Part shown: positions 1-11,566 of the stretch, piece by piece
Position numbering within the stretch: position 1 is the first letter of the stretch
How the letters are laid out: every line of letters begins with the position of its first letter
Assembly (NCBI RefSeq): GCF_050003625.1
Contig: NC_134399.1
Location: forward strand, 220,156,975-220,220,974
Direction: 5' to 3'
DNA from: Haematobia irritans
Taxonomy: Eukaryota > Arthropoda > Insecta > Diptera > Muscidae
DNA: 64,000 nucleotides
The notes under the pieces: model-generated
Databases searched by the model: none
What the model was told of the DNA's origin: nothing
The model's input: the letters and a program-made list of their open reading frames with translations, nothing else
Translations under genes and position numbers: made by a program

Positions 1-76
1 TTGCCACGTGGAGCAGTGGCTAGCATGTCTGCCTTGCATGCAAAGGGTCGTGGGTTCAATCCCTGCTCCGACCGAA
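1..76 (+). repeat. tRNA-derived SINE head (partial)
   Basis: This tRNA-like stretch resembles the head of the SINE at 37358-37696. It has an A-box-like segment (TGGAGCAGTGGC) and a good B box (GGTTCAATCC). It runs directly into a T-rich tract instead of the usual SINE body, so it is either a separate short subfamily or a truncated copy. The 5' end may lie outside the window. Confidence 0.6.
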
Positions 77-1062
77 CACTTTTTTTTGTTTTTTTTTTTT
101 TAATTTACACATTTATATTTATATTCAATTTTTATAATGAAACTTCGAAATGTGGGTTATTAAAGATTTATAGTCATTAACAGTGCTTGATATAAACGAA
201 ATTGACTGATTTTTGGATAAAATATTATTTTTTATTGCAAAAATAACAATTTTGTAACAAAAAACTGTTTTTGGTACAAAACTTTAAAATTTGGAAGGAA
301 TTCAAAGACTAACAAAAGAAGAACGTGGATTCGAGTATAAACATACATAAATAATTTTATAATATAAATATAAATTTATTTAGGCGTGAGCAGTTTTTTA
401 CTAGCATTTAACACCATCGGTCTAAAATGCCTTTTATTTTTGTTTAATAATTCATTTTAAAGAAAATAAAATTTTTAAATTGTTTTAGCTGCAAAACTCG
501 AACTTAATGCCCGCTTTTATATTTGAAGGTGTTCGTCAACTCCTCTTGGACTACTTATTAATAAAGAGGAACTAAACTTTGTTTTTATACATTTTACTGT
601 GTAATTTTTCACTATTTCCTCCTTATTTCATTTTACTGTCCCAACTCTAAAAAGAGTATAGTGCCCTTTCGTTATTTTTATGAAGACCCCTCATTTCTTT
701 TAACGAACCAAGAAAAAAATTGTGCCCATAATGATAAATGATAAACAAAACACATGTCCACACATACAGAAAATGCTGCTCTCAAGGCGAAAACACAGGT
801 TTTTTTTCAAATGTCTATTCTCTTGGTTCCGAATGTCCATTCTCTTTATTCAAATTAAATAATATTTAAAGTTAAGCATATCAAATTTTTGGCCTTATCA
901 TAAAACAGTTTTCTGAAACAACATACAAGCGGTTTCAAAGAAATTGTTCTCTTTTGATTCTTTCGCTGTGTTATGTTGATATCTTTTGTCAACTCTCCCG
1001 GTTTCCATCTCTATTTCTTTCTCTATACTCTCTCTGTCGCTTTGAATAAAATATCACAACAT
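77..1062. other. AT-rich stretch without recognisable gene
   Basis: No coding exon, RNA gene or clear element boundary was recognised here. Content is A/T runs with a few pyrimidine-rich patches near 990-1040. Confidence 0.5.
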
Positions 1063-1650
1063 ATGTATGTTTAGTCGAAATTTGTAAATTTATACATGTT
1101 TGCATTTACACATATGATTTTTATGAAACATTCATGCCCCAAACATAATATATTCTAACATATTAACATAGATGTCCCAAACATTTAGTGTTAGTTTAGG
1201 AACATTACATGTTTGCACTTAAATATATTGTGTTTTAAAATTGTGCCCGAAACACATTTTGTCTATATCGGAACATATGAAAAACATATTTTTCTAAGAG
1301 TGTACACGCAGAGAAGGAATATGATCACCTCAACCATGTTTCGAGAGCAAAATGTTATTTTTGGACGGAGAACATGTAACATGTTTGCGTCAACCATGTT
1401 ATTTTCTCAAAAGGCCTATATCTGACTTCGGCAACCATGTATATGTTTGCCGCGAAAACAACATTTTTGCGACAAAAAAGCTCCATGGTCACCGTCCAAA
1501 AATAACATTTTGCTCTCCAAACATGGTTGAGGTGATCATATTCCTTCTCTGCGTGTATTTTTCTTGGTACACATACACGAAATTTCAAAAACATTTCCGA
1601 AAATTTAAACAGTCGAATAAACGTTTATAAAAGCCAAACATTTCGAATCT
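1063..1650. repeat. Family F (aaacatat-rich) element interrupted by a MITE
   Basis: The sequence before 1304 carries the ATATGTTT/AAACATAT motifs and the 'catatgaaaaaca' terminus of family F (full copy 18614-19612). It is interrupted at 1305-1555 by a palindromic MITE. The outer edges are not clear. Confidence 0.45.
1305..1555. mobile_element. Short palindromic MITE (CACGCAGAG termini)
   Basis: The 251-bp element has inverted termini of about 65 bp, starting CACGCAGAGAAGGAATATG on one side and its complement on the other. It is flanked by TA at 1303-1304 and 1556-1557. It has no coding potential. TA target and long TIRs fit a Tc1/mariner-type MITE. Relatives: a terminal fragment at 25294 and a diverged copy starting about 63855. 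Confidence 0.8.
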
Positions 1651-3619
1651 TTGTTAACCCCTATGACATATTCTGAGATTATAGTTTTGGTGAGATGATT
1701 CATAATATTTCAAACTTTAGAACAAAGAAGCTGTATAATCACTGAATTATTACGGCTGTATTCACACCAGATTAGATTTTGCCATTTGAACTTGAATGAA
1801 TTATTCAATATATTTAATCAAAGAAATTCTTATAACACAAACTGTTCTATTGCAAATTAATGCAAGCGATTAGGGTTTCTGAGAAATTGGTAAAATTTGC
1901 GCTATAGTTTATAAACCATATTGCTAAAAAAACGGCTTTTTATCCTTTGTGGGAGATGAAATGTAAAATTGAATTTGTTATTTACTGAAATCGACTATTC
2001 TAATTTTTATAATTAATAATTGAGCCAATCTTTTTGTATAATTGAAATAAAATGAATTTTTCATGACATTTTTTTTTTAAATTATAAACAGAAAAATTGG
2101 AAAAAAATTATATGAACTTAGTTCACATTAAATGCTACATTAAATAAAATAATAACAAATTATGTATAAATAAAATAAAAAAGTTTAATTTGCCATTTTC
2201 ATACAAAATTGGTAAAAATACATATTTTTTTCTTGAATGTAAACTGGTTGGAACTTAAATGCAAAATATAAAATAATAATTAATTATATATAAAAAATTA
2301 AATTTTTTTAATTTGCAATTTTCATACAAAATTGGTAAAAATACAGATTTTTTCTTGGGTGTAAACTGGTTGGAACAAAAAGCCAACTGACTGATTAATA
2401 ATTGTGATAAAAAAACCTATTTTTTTTTACCTAAACTAGCACTCTGCAAATTGTCATTTAAAGCTATCGCGGCAGTTTCTTAAAATACTTTAATTGAGTT
2501 GGATGAGATTTATTAACATTTCCAGCTGACATTTCAAAATTAAGAATTTATGTCGGGTTTTTGTCTTTTAGTGGTATTTCCGTTTGTGTGGAATTTCCAT
2601 ATGATGAAAGAAAATCGGGATTAAAAAAGAAAGACAAATATACGGTATGACCTAATTCGAACCAAAAAAATAAAACAAAAAATGTGTACTAAAAAAAAAT
2701 TATTCATCAAAATACAGAAAGCTTTGTTTTTCGTTATTCTCTACAAAAATATACAAAAAAAAAAGCTGCTGAATTTGCTGTGTAATTCGCCCAATGAGAG
2801 TACATTGGTACCAATATAGAAAGTTATTGGGAAAGTGCATTGTAATGCTAAAAGTGGGTCATGTAAACCAGCAACTTTAATTTCAAAACCATCTTAAATG
2901 GGTCATGGAGAATTTTTGGTATTATGATGGTTCAGTCGCTTTTATAATTAGTTCAGGGAGAATCGTTTTGTCTTCCAAGTGCATGTGGTGAAATTTATTT
3001 TCAATCGGATATATTGTTATAGTGCAAAATATTTATATAAATAGAAAATATAATGGTGTAAATCTATAATCTATAATTAATTCGATCTTGCAAGAGGTAC
3101 GTGGAGAGATATTTAACTCAATCACTTTTAAATAATTCAAAGATTTTTGTTTCATGTCATTTCCAATAGGTTCATATCGATATTAAAAGAACTTTATGGT
3201 AACCATATTCTTAATTGATTTTCCATTCCAGTTTTAACAAATCAAAACTAGCATTCCTTTTTTTAATATTTTAAATTTCCAGTATTTTATAATTGATTGA
3301 AATATTACAAAAAACTTTAAAAATAAAAAATAAACAATTATATGTACGAAAATCTTAACAAATAAAAGTTTATTGAACTAAGTGTAAACAAATATTCTGC
3401 TTAAAATCCAGGTAATGGTGAAATATAATAAAAGGGAAATAAATTAATAAAATATATGGAAGATTTGTTTTTTTCTGGACTTCACCCCGAAAAATCTCTT
3501 ACTGGCATCGCTGTAATTTTAAATACATATTATAATCAGAAAAAAATACTTCTCAACTTTTTCTACGTTTGAAATTTTTTAAAAATCGTCCTTTGAAATT
3601 GTAAAGTAAAAGATGACTT
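1651..3619. other. AT-rich non-coding stretch
   Basis: No gene supported. A direct duplication is visible: the 'atacaaaattggtaaaaatac' type segment with 'aactggttggaac' occurs at about 2200-2255 and again at about 2325-2375. The rest is unassigned AT-rich sequence. Confidence 0.45.
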
Positions 3620-4229
3620 TACACTCAAAAAAAGTTTACTTGGATCCAAAGATTTTGACCTTCCTTTAAGGATTTTGGTATTTTTTCCTAGCCAAAGATG
3701 TGGCTTGTTTAAAATAAAGAAAATTTTTAGCGACCTATCTGGCTTTAAATCTCGGATCAATAAAATTAAAATTAGAAAACAGATCTCATTTATGAAATTT
3801 TCATTCTCATTTCGCGGTTTATTAATAAAGGTACTCACTTACAAACAAATGGCAGTTAAAAAATCCAAATCATAACGGATACTTCAAAATAGAAAATGTT
3901 TTCTTAATTCCAAAAAAGCTTTAAACTTATTAAGACTTATTTTGAGGATTTAAATGCAAAGACGCTAAATCCTCAAAATAAGTTATAACGTGGTTTTTTC
4001 GTAGGCTGAGATAGACCAGTAGTTGTCCAGGATTACCTTTAAGGACCCACAAACCTTAAAATTAAAACACACGATTTATGCCTTAATAGGTTGAACAGTA
4101 CAGGTTTTATTGATGGTTATTTTATCGTATATACGTACAATAATAATTCGTTTTATAAGCTTGGAATTCAGGGATGTTGTAGATATTCGTTGCTGAGGCT
4201 CACTGTTGATTTGACGACCGTGAAGACGA

Positions 4230-4800
4230 GCTAGGTTCGTTGATTTGGGTTTTATTGTTGACGATTCGTTTAAAGGTTGTCGGCCACCGTTCGGTGATTC
4301 TGACTTTTTGTTAACGATCTGTTCGGCTGTCGTTAACGATCCACTGAATCGGCGTTCGTGGACGATGCTTCGGTATTGGTAAGTCGGAATTGTCGTAGAT
4401 GATTCGGCGTCGTTGACTAGTCGGTTGTTGATTAGGTTTTTGTGACGATTCGTTAATTCGAGCCTGTCGTTAACGATCCATTGACACAGCGTTCGGTAGT
4501 TCAGAATCGTCGTTGACGATTCGTTGTCGTTGACTGTTCGGTTGATAAATCGGTTCGGTGATGCAGGCTTGTCTTCAACGATTTGTTTCGGTAGTTCAGG
4601 TTTGTTGTTGACGATTCGTGCTTGATTGTTGATTTGGTAACTCAGGGTTGTCGGTAATTCGGGGTTGTTGTTGACGATGTCTTGATAGGGTGGTCGTTGA
4701 TAGGTTGATTTCGTGATCGTTGCTTTCTCGATGATGAGATGCTGGTGGTTCGTTGATTGTAGTTCGTCGATCCGGTGCTCGTTGACTGCTCGGTGACTAA
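4230..4800. repeat. Degenerate GTTGACGATTCGTT-type repeats
   Basis: Many imperfect copies of a GTTGACGATTCGTT / GTTAACGATC motif with variable spacers fill this stretch inside the LTR. Spacing is irregular, so it is a decayed tandem array, not a clean satellite. It joins directly onto the 32-bp array. Confidence 0.55.
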
Positions 4801-4824
4801 TACTAAGGGAAGATACACGAATGT

Positions 4825-5212
4825 AGAAGCAAGTTAATGGCCGAAGCGATCAGTGCGGAAGCAAGCTAATTGCCGAAACAATTAGTGCGGAAGCAAGCTA
4901 AAAGCCGAAGCAATTAGTGCGAAAGCAAGCGAATGCGGAAGCAAGCTAATTGCCGAAATAATTAGTGCGGAAGCAAGCTAAAAGCCGAAACAATTAGTGC
5001 GGTAGCAAGCTAATTGCCGAAACAATTAGTGCGGAAGCAAGCTAAACGCCGAAGCAATTAGTGCGGAAGCAAGCTAATTGCCGAAACAATTAGTGCGGAA
5101 GCAAGCTAAAAGCCGAAACAATTAGTGCGGAAGCAAGCTAAAAGCCGAAGCAATTAATGCGGAAGCAAGCTAATTGCCGAAACAATTAGTGCGGAAGCAA
5201 GCGAATGCGTAA
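4825..5212 (+). repeat. 32-bp tandem array, two alternating variants
   Basis: About 12 units of 32 bp begin GAAGCAAGCTAA and end CAATTAGTGCG. Two variants recur, TAATTGCC and TAAAAGCC, in a roughly alternating order. Half-units of 16 bp (…GCAAGCGAATGCG) occur near 4921 and at the end. The array lies wholly within the solo LTR. Confidence 0.85.
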
Positions 5213-5690
5213 GGGGGTGAACTCCTTTTGATTAGACGGATGTATGCCAATTGACCTGTCCGTCTGTTGGAATTCTACCTACTCACTAAAAAGGCTGCCC
5301 ATAAAAGTAGATGTGTAAAACGATTATAAGTAATGGTACGAAAAATTCGTATTTTTTAATATCATGTGGTAGTGGGAGATAGTATGTAAGGGCGAAATAT
5401 ATTTCGAACCGTTACAAAGTCTTAGCCTATATTTGAATCGTTTTTATCTTAAATCTAAAGTTTCAAAAATTTAAGGACAATTTCTTTAAATCAAAAATGT
5501 GTTTCTTTACTTTAAGGAAAATTAGCCTTAGTTCAAAGACATGGACTTTAACGGAGGGATGCAAATTTACAAACTTTGTGTCCTAAATTTAATGAAAAAC
5601 ATTTTTGAAGCAAAGATTACAAATTTTAATTTGATTAAAATTTCATTACTTTATAAAAAATTTGTCCTTAATATTTTGTAATTTCGCCTC

Positions 5691-6044
5691 CTAGGTTAGG
5701 TTTGGTTAGGTTATGGGGCAGCCCGATGTATCAGGCTCACTTAGACTATTCAGTCCATTGTGATACCACAGTGGTGAACTTCTCTCTTATCACTGAGTGC
5801 TGCCCTATTCCATGTTAAACTCAATGACAAGGGACCTCCTTTTTATAGCCGAGTCCGAACGGCGTTCCACATTCCAGTGAAACCACTTAGAGAAGCTTTG
5901 AAACCCTCAGAAATGTCACCAGCATTACTGAGGTGGGATAATCCACCGCTGAAAAACTTTTTGGTGTTCGGTCGTAGCAGGAATCGAACCCACGACCTTG
6001 TGTATGCAAGGCGGGCATGCTAACCATTGCACCACGGTGGCTCC
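5691..6044 (-). repeat. tRNA-derived SINE, near full length
   Basis: Reverse-strand copy of the SINE at 37358-37696. The tRNA-like head is at the right (complement of GGAGCCACCGTGGTGC; B box GGTTCGATTCC), followed by the body. The tail is GGTTAGG-type repeat at the left (complement of CCTAACC). It lies in family B sequence. I see no clean target duplication. Confidence 0.8.
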
Positions 6045-6097
6045 CCATAATTTAGGTTGTGTAATCTTTAATATGACGTAAATATTTTTTCAGTGTA

Positions 6098-7132
6098 GGA
6101 ATAGTCAACTATAATCTACTATTGTATGTATTGAAATTTTAATGTATACTATTTTCTCATATTTTATGTAGAATTTTATGATTTTTTTTAATTTAATTAA
6201 CTAAGGGAACAACTCTTCCAAACTGTGTCCATATTTAAATGAAATTTGTGTACTTTTGAAATTAAAAAAAAATCAAACCTCGTCTATTTAAGAAACATTT
6301 AAGAAAATCCACTGTTATATACATATTATTTTCATTATTTAAACAATCGCAAAAATTAAAAGTCGACTTTTCCAAAATGTAAAAATGACCACGTTTCCTT
6401 ACACTAAAAAATGAAAAAAAAAATTATTAATATTCACTAGAAGTTACAATCACCACAAAAAAAATAAAATGTATTTTATTTTAAAGAAGCTGCATCTCGA
6501 AATCAATACCAAAATTTTTACGGGTTGGTCAAAATCTTTGAAAAAAAAACTTTTTAGTGCAGGAGAATATTTTGCAAGTGTAGAAATTTCAACTTTTCAT
6601 CCGATTAACCTTTAAGGGATATTGCAGAAATATTGATGGCAGTCTTCACATTGTAAGTCAATCCACTCAAAATAGGCCCGTCTGTCCATATATATGTTAT
6701 TCGCATATATATTATGAAGAACCTCGTGCGAAAATTGAACTAAATTTTAGGATTTCGGATGGCGATTGCGATTCCAAATCGCCATAAGGTTCGTGAACCT
6801 TATGGCGATTTCGATTGGAATAAAAGGTGCAACCTTCTCGAAATTAATTGTAATCGTATGAATGACGCTCTCATAGCTTATGGGTCATGTATTCCTCACA
6901 GTTTTATAAATTAACAATAATTTTGGAATAATACTATTTTTGGGGGTTTATAATACAATGAGGGACAAAGTAGTGTAACACCAAGGCAACATATTTTTTT
7001 GTGAAACGAAATCAACTTAGTACAGGTTTTTTTGCACGAAAATGAATGCCATTACATATGGTCATCATAAGCGTAGTAAGGCGTCTGGGGGCAGGGCTTA
7101 GCCCCCTGCAGAAAAAAATTAGGTCCCCCCTA
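6098..7132. other. Non-coding stretch with one perfect palindrome
   Basis: No gene or full element recognised. The notable item is the 17-bp-arm palindrome at 6776-6811. Confidence 0.45.
6776..6811. repeat. Perfect inverted repeat, 17-bp arms, 2-nt spacer
   Basis: AAATCGCCATAAGGTTC is followed by GT and then by its exact reverse complement. Further partial pairing (ATTCC / GGAAT) lies just outside. The arms are GC-richer than the surroundings. It could be the centre of a fold-back element or a recent hairpin-forming insertion. No gene end lies nearby to make it a terminator. Confidence 0.7.
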
Positions 7133-7436
7133 GAAAAATTGCGAAATTTTGAAAATATTTGATGACAAAAGTTCCAGTGAAGCGTTATAATGCATTAAAA
7201 ATCATAAAAAAATTTTAAAAATGATTTGTTTGTCAAAATATCACAAAATTTTTTTAATTCACATCCAAAACAGTGATTTCGACTCACACCTTAAGAAGTG
7301 ATGCAAATTAAGTGCAACGGCTGCTGAAATGGTGGACATCCGTCCTATGACAAGCTCATGTTAAATTCATCGCTGCTGTGTCCGGATCCAAAAAGAACAT
7401 TGTCACTACTTTTTTGGCGACGCTTTTTTTGCTGGG
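7133..7436. mobile_element. Family E MITE fragment (right end)
   Basis: The right terminus TTTTTTTGCTGGG and the preceding GGCGACGC, GGATCCAAAAAGAAC and GGTGGACATCCGTCCTATGAC segments match complete family E copies (22911-23470). The left end is missing. Confidence 0.6.
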
Positions 7437-7639
7437 AATGTCTAATAAAATATATTACAAAATTAAATAAATTTCCAAGTAACTACTTAAAGTATGTTTT
7501 GAAACTTCAATCTTTAACTTTTAATAATTTGCTGCCATTACGATTTTGTCATCTTTTAAGATTCCAATCCCTACAAATATTAGAAAATCACAAACCAATT
7601 TTTCACAAAATTTTAGCGTCACCGAATGCTACCTGATTA

Positions 7640-7948
7640 TTAAAGACGAATAATTCGGGCTGACAACAAGTATGGGTCTTATTCACCACTTTGATACCAT
7701 CTCAAATCCTTTAAATATGAAGGGAGCCATTACCGTGTGTAGAATATGATTTTAGCATAGTATAGGAAAATTATCACTGAAATTGTACGTAACAGTTGGG
7801 TATCTTTGCCAAAACCTGACATAAATTTGGCATGTATAGGTAGAATGTTAATTTTACTATCTGTACAAAATGCCACGTAAATCGGAGTTGGGCTCTGTAG
7901 TCATTAGAGTATAAATCAGGCGAAATATATATATGGGAGCTATATTTA
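7640..7948. repeat. 153-bp-type repeat fragment, target of Himar copy A
   Basis: The right edge carries the 'atatatatgggagctatat' core of the 153-bp repeat families. The continuation (ATCTGAACCGG) follows the mariner at 9225, so the mariner inserted into it. Upstream sequence is only loosely similar to 27650-27760. Confidence 0.5.
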
Positions 7949-9222
7949 ACAGGTTGGCTGATAAGTCCCCGGTCTAACAAAGAAAAACACATTTTTTTGT
8001 CAAAATTCGTTTTTATTATTCAACATAATTCCCTTCAAGAGCGATACAACGATTATAACGACCTTCCAATTTTTTGATACCATTTTGGTAGTACTCCTTC
8101 GGTTTTGCCTCAAAATAGGCCTCAGTTTCGGCGATCACCTCTTCATTGCAGCCAAATTTTTTCCCTGCGAGCATCCTTTTGAGGTCTGAGAACAAGAAAA
8201 AGTCGCTGGGGGCCAGATCTGGAGAATACGGTGGGTGGGGAAGCAATTCGAAGCCCAATTCATGAATTTTTGCCATCGTTCTCAATGACTTGTGGCACGG
8301 TGCGTTGTCTTGGTGGAACAACACTTTTTTCTTCTTCATATGGGGCCGTTGTGCCGCGATTTCGACCTTCAAACGCTCCAATAACGCCATATAATAGTCA
8401 CTGTTGATGGTTTTTCCCTTCTCAAGACAATCGATAAAAATTATTCCATGTGCATCCCAAAAAAGAGAGGTCATTACTTTGCCAGCGGACTTTTTAGTCT
8501 TTCCACGCTTCGGAGACGGTTCACCGGTCGCTGTCCACTCAGCCGACTGTCGATTGGACTCAGTGATGGAGCCATGTTTCATCCATTGTCACATATCGAC
8601 GGAAAAACTCGGGTGTATTACGAGTTAACAGCTGCAAACACCACTCAGAATCATCAACACGTTGTTTTTTTGGTCAAATGTGAACACCCATTTTGCACAG
8701 GGCTTCCGCATATCCAAATATTGATGAATGATATGACCAACACGTTCCTTTGAAATCTTTAAGGCCTCTGCTATCTCGATCAACTTCATTTTACGGTCAT
8801 TCAAAATCATTTTGTGGATCTTTTTGATGTTTTTGTCGGTAACCACCTCTTTCGGGCGTCCACTGCGTTCACCGTCCTCCGTGTTCATTTTACCACGCTT
8901 AAATTTTGCATACCAATCAATTATTGTTGATTTCACTGGGGCAGAGTCCGGAAACTCAATTTCAAGCCAAGTTTTTGCTTCCACCGTATTTTTTCCCTTC
9001 AGAAAACAGTATTTTATCAAAACACGAAGTTCTTTTTTTCCATTTTTTTCACAATAACAAAAGTTGCTTCACAAAAACGCTCTATCTCACAAACTAATTG
9101 ACTTACAGACGACAAATTTTGACACGAATCATTTGAAGGTTGGTACTATATAAAAATAATATGCATTTAATACTAGCGACGCCATCTATGTGTCAGACCG
9201 GGGACTTACCAGCCAACCCCGT
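7949..9222 (-). mobile_element. Himar1-like mariner, full length, copy A
   Basis: The 1274-bp element is bounded by irritans-subfamily mariner termini (ACAGGTTGGCTGATAAGTCC) and flanked by TA at 7947-7948 and 9223-9224. Length is close to Himar1 (about 1.29 kb). The transposase is on the minus strand and broken. The right terminus is slightly diverged (ACTTACC in place of ACTTATC). Confidence 0.93.
8016..9042 (-). pseudogene. Himar1-like mariner transposase, frameshifted (copy A)
   Basis: The family encodes a roughly 348-aa DD34D transposase that cuts and pastes at TA. The N-terminal part (about 9020-8625) contains the helix-turn-helix region ending IKKIHKM…LKISKERVGHI. The C-terminal part (8582-8016) contains WDAHGIIFIDCLEKGK, HQDNAPCHKS (second Asp) and YSPDLAPSDFFLF (third Asp). 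A base lost just after the start codon shifts the first codons. A small deletion after DETWLHH shifts frame again and removes the usual YTP. The reading frame is therefore not translatable as one protein, although most motifs survive. It is a recently decayed copy. Confidence 0.9.
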
Positions 9223-9574
9223 TAAATCTGAACCGGTTTCAACCTGACTAGACAAACTTAGATTTTTTTCTTGAAATATCTTCAATCACGAAAATTGATA
9301 ACATCAATCACACTTCTAATTGGGCTTCAAAACAATACTTGATTAAAAAATAATGGATTTCAATTAATTTTTTAATTAATTCAATTAAAAATTTAATTGA
9401 TGTTGATTGCAAAACACAATTAATTTTTTAATTAATCACTTTCTTAACAGACTTACGGCCATTTTCATGTAGCTCCGTTAGGCTTTAACTGCCAGTTAGC
9501 AGAAAGCAAAATGGAAATATCTTCCCACAGGTTAACTTCAACTGAAAAATGTTAAGCAGTTAAGTTCTTAACTA

Positions 9575-10117
9575 CCCAGCAAAAAAAAAATTGAAGTTCT
9601 TCTAAAGCACAACTTTAAAAGCACTTCCAAAAATGTCCTCCCAAAGGTGTTATTTTCAATTGAGTCAATTTTTGATAACACGCTTTTTTCATATTTTTAA
9701 TAGGAAATTTAAAAAATATTTGTTTCAAATGCGTTAAAAACAGATTAAGATTTAATAAAATGGTACAAATTATTACAATTTTGCCGAAAAAATGCTAAAT
9801 ATTTTCTAAAAAAAATTGCGAATTTTTGAAAATATTTGATTTTAAGCATTCAAGACACGCATTAAAAATCATAAAAAAATTTAAAAATTATTTATTTGTC
9901 AAAATATCACAAAATTTCTTAATTCTCATCCAAAACACTGAATTTGGATCACACCTTAAGAAGTGGTGCAAATTCAGTTCACCGGCTATTGAAATGGTGG
10001 ACAACCGTCCTATGACAAGCCCATGTTAAATTCATCGCTTCTGCGCCAATTTTGCACCACTTCCGGATCCAAAAAGAACATTTTAACTACTTTTTTGGCG
10101 ACGCTTTTTTTTTTTGA
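9575..10117. mobile_element. Family E MITE, right terminus lost
   Basis: Starts CCCAGCAAAAAAAAAATTG after TA (9573-9574). It matches family E through GGCGACGCTTTTTTTTTT but lacks the final GCTGGG. Non-coding. Confidence 0.65.
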
Positions 10118-10362
10118 ATATTTAGGCAAGGTGACAAATATCGATGTCCTCATTAGCATTTTTTGATGGAGTTCGTTGTTTTTTGTTCGGATTGATGTGA
10201 ATTGCATCCTGTCAAAAGTTCGAATTTATTGGACACTTCTATCAAAAGTTATGGTTAATATTGTACATAGCCTGTGACTAAAGTTTTGAAATTTTCCAAT
10301 AAAAAAGGGCAAAAAGCTTTGTTCGGTCTATAGCGATCTATGTAATTTTTAGCCATGTTCTA

Positions 10363-10382
10363 TTAGGTTAGGTTAGGTTAGG
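10363..10382. repeat. Four TTAGG repeats
   Basis: Four perfect copies of TTAGG in a row, with no SINE body attached. The SINE in this window ends in the complement (CCTAA)n, so this may be a stripped SINE tail. Confidence 0.8.
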
Positions 10383-10835
10383 TCGTACATTCTAAAAAAA
10401 TTACGAAAAAAGTGAATTTATATCTTATACGGTTTTTGAGAAATTCAAAAAAAAAACTTTTAACTTGTTTCCTACAAAATTCACTTTTTAGACTTTTTTT
10501 AGCGTACTTTGGAATGGAGACATCGATATGTCCATAGTACGGCTAACGAAAAATGTTGTGACTCACGAATAATTTTATGAGTAATTTACCTTAGAGACGT
10601 GTCTGAAACAGGGATGGAAAATACAATTTTTAAAAAAGTACAAAAAAGGTATTTTTTTTTTGAGCGAAAAAGTACTTTTCACTAAAATTCAACAAAAATT
10701 ACATTGGAAGATTATTGTCAAGAGCTACTTCAGACTGAATTTTAAAGAAAATACAATTTTGTTTGTCAATCCCTCAATTTTAAATATTTTTTTTAGTTTT
10801 ATATCCGCTTACAAAGCATAACGTAGTCTTGTAGT

Positions 10836-11566
10836 CACGGTTGCCACAGTTGTACTTCATGGTACTTCAAAAATGTTCTGTAGATAAATAAACATAAATT
10901 TTTGACAAAATTTTCTAAAAAAAATAAAATTTTTACAAAATTTACTATAGAAATAAAACTTTGACAAAATTTCCTATAGAAATTAGATTTTGACAACATT
11001 TTCTATAGAAATAAATCCCATTATCCCACCTCAGTAATGCTGGTGACATTTCTGAGGGTTGCAAAATTTCTCTAAGTGGTTTTACTGCAATGTGGAACTC
11101 CGTTCCGACTCGGCTATAAAAAGGAGATCCCTTGTCATTGTGTTTAAGATGGAATCGGTCGGCACTCAGTGATAAGAGAGAAGTTCACCAATGTGGTATC
11201 ACAATGGACTGAATAGTCTAAGTGAGCCTGATACATCGGACTGCCGCCTAACCTAACCTTGACAAAATTTTCTATATAAATAAACTTTTGACGAAATTTT
11301 CTGTAGAAATAAAAGTTTGACAAAATCTTCAATAGAAATAAAATTTTGATAAAATTTTCAACAGAAATAAAATTTTGATAAAATTTTCAATAGAAATAAA
11401 ATTTTGATAAAACTTTCTGGAGAAATAATTTTTTTTACCATAACAAAGAATTAAAAACTTAAATATTACATTGGTCATTAAAAGACAAATAAATAAAATT
11501 TTGTCAAAACTTTCTGAAGAAATAAATTTTTGCAAAATTATATTTTTGTCTCAAGTTTCGACCGTG
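10836..11566. mobile_element. hAT-type MITE with 29-bp minisatellite, SINE inside
   Basis: Starts CACGGTTGCCACAG and ends GACCGTG. The flanking 8-mers CTTGTAGT and ATTGTAAT match at 6 of 8 positions. The interior is a 29-bp-type repeat (ctatagaaataaaattttgac). A 5'-truncated SINE (11016-11258) interrupts it. The better-preserved relative at 57906-58405 has a perfect 8-bp duplication. Confidence 0.6.
11016..11258 (+). repeat. 5'-truncated SINE
   Basis: Contains the SINE body from TTATCCCACCTCAGTAATGC to the CCTAACCTAACC tail but lacks the tRNA-like head. It is embedded in the 29-bp minisatellite. 5' truncation is typical of incomplete reverse transcription. Confidence 0.8.

Larger units (their letters stand above)
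3984..5416. mobile_element. Probable solo LTR with internal tandem repeats
   Basis: The 1433-bp insert is bounded by TATAACG and CGTTACA and flanked by a 4-bp direct repeat AAGT (3980-3983, 5417-5420). Removing it restores the uninterrupted family B sequence seen at about 31240 in the other orientation. A 4-bp target duplication and TGTAAC/GTTACA-like ends fit a gypsy-type LTR with a mutated second base. No internal coding domain remains. Classification as an LTR is inferred; a non-autonomous DNA element is the alternative. Confidence 0.55.
3622..6095. mobile_element. Family B MITE, split by a solo LTR and a SINE
   Basis: Termini are CACTCAAAAAAAG at the left and the complement of CACTGAAAAAAT at the right, each flanked by TA (3620-3621, 6096-6097). 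Internal sequence matches the simpler copies at 30916-31587 and 45955-46592. The length is inflated by a solo LTR (3984-5416) and a SINE (5691-6044). Without them it would be about 0.7 kb, matching the other copies. Non-coding. Confidence 0.75.

Noticed and set aside
4825..5212. CRISPR-like array of 32-bp units
   Set aside because: There are no unique spacers between repeats; units are contiguous, and the context is a eukaryotic LTR.
8404..9057. Plus-strand ORFs over Himar copy A
   Set aside because: They are antisense shadows of the mariner transposase; likewise 32519-33757 over copy C and 61996-62901 over the DD37E transposase.
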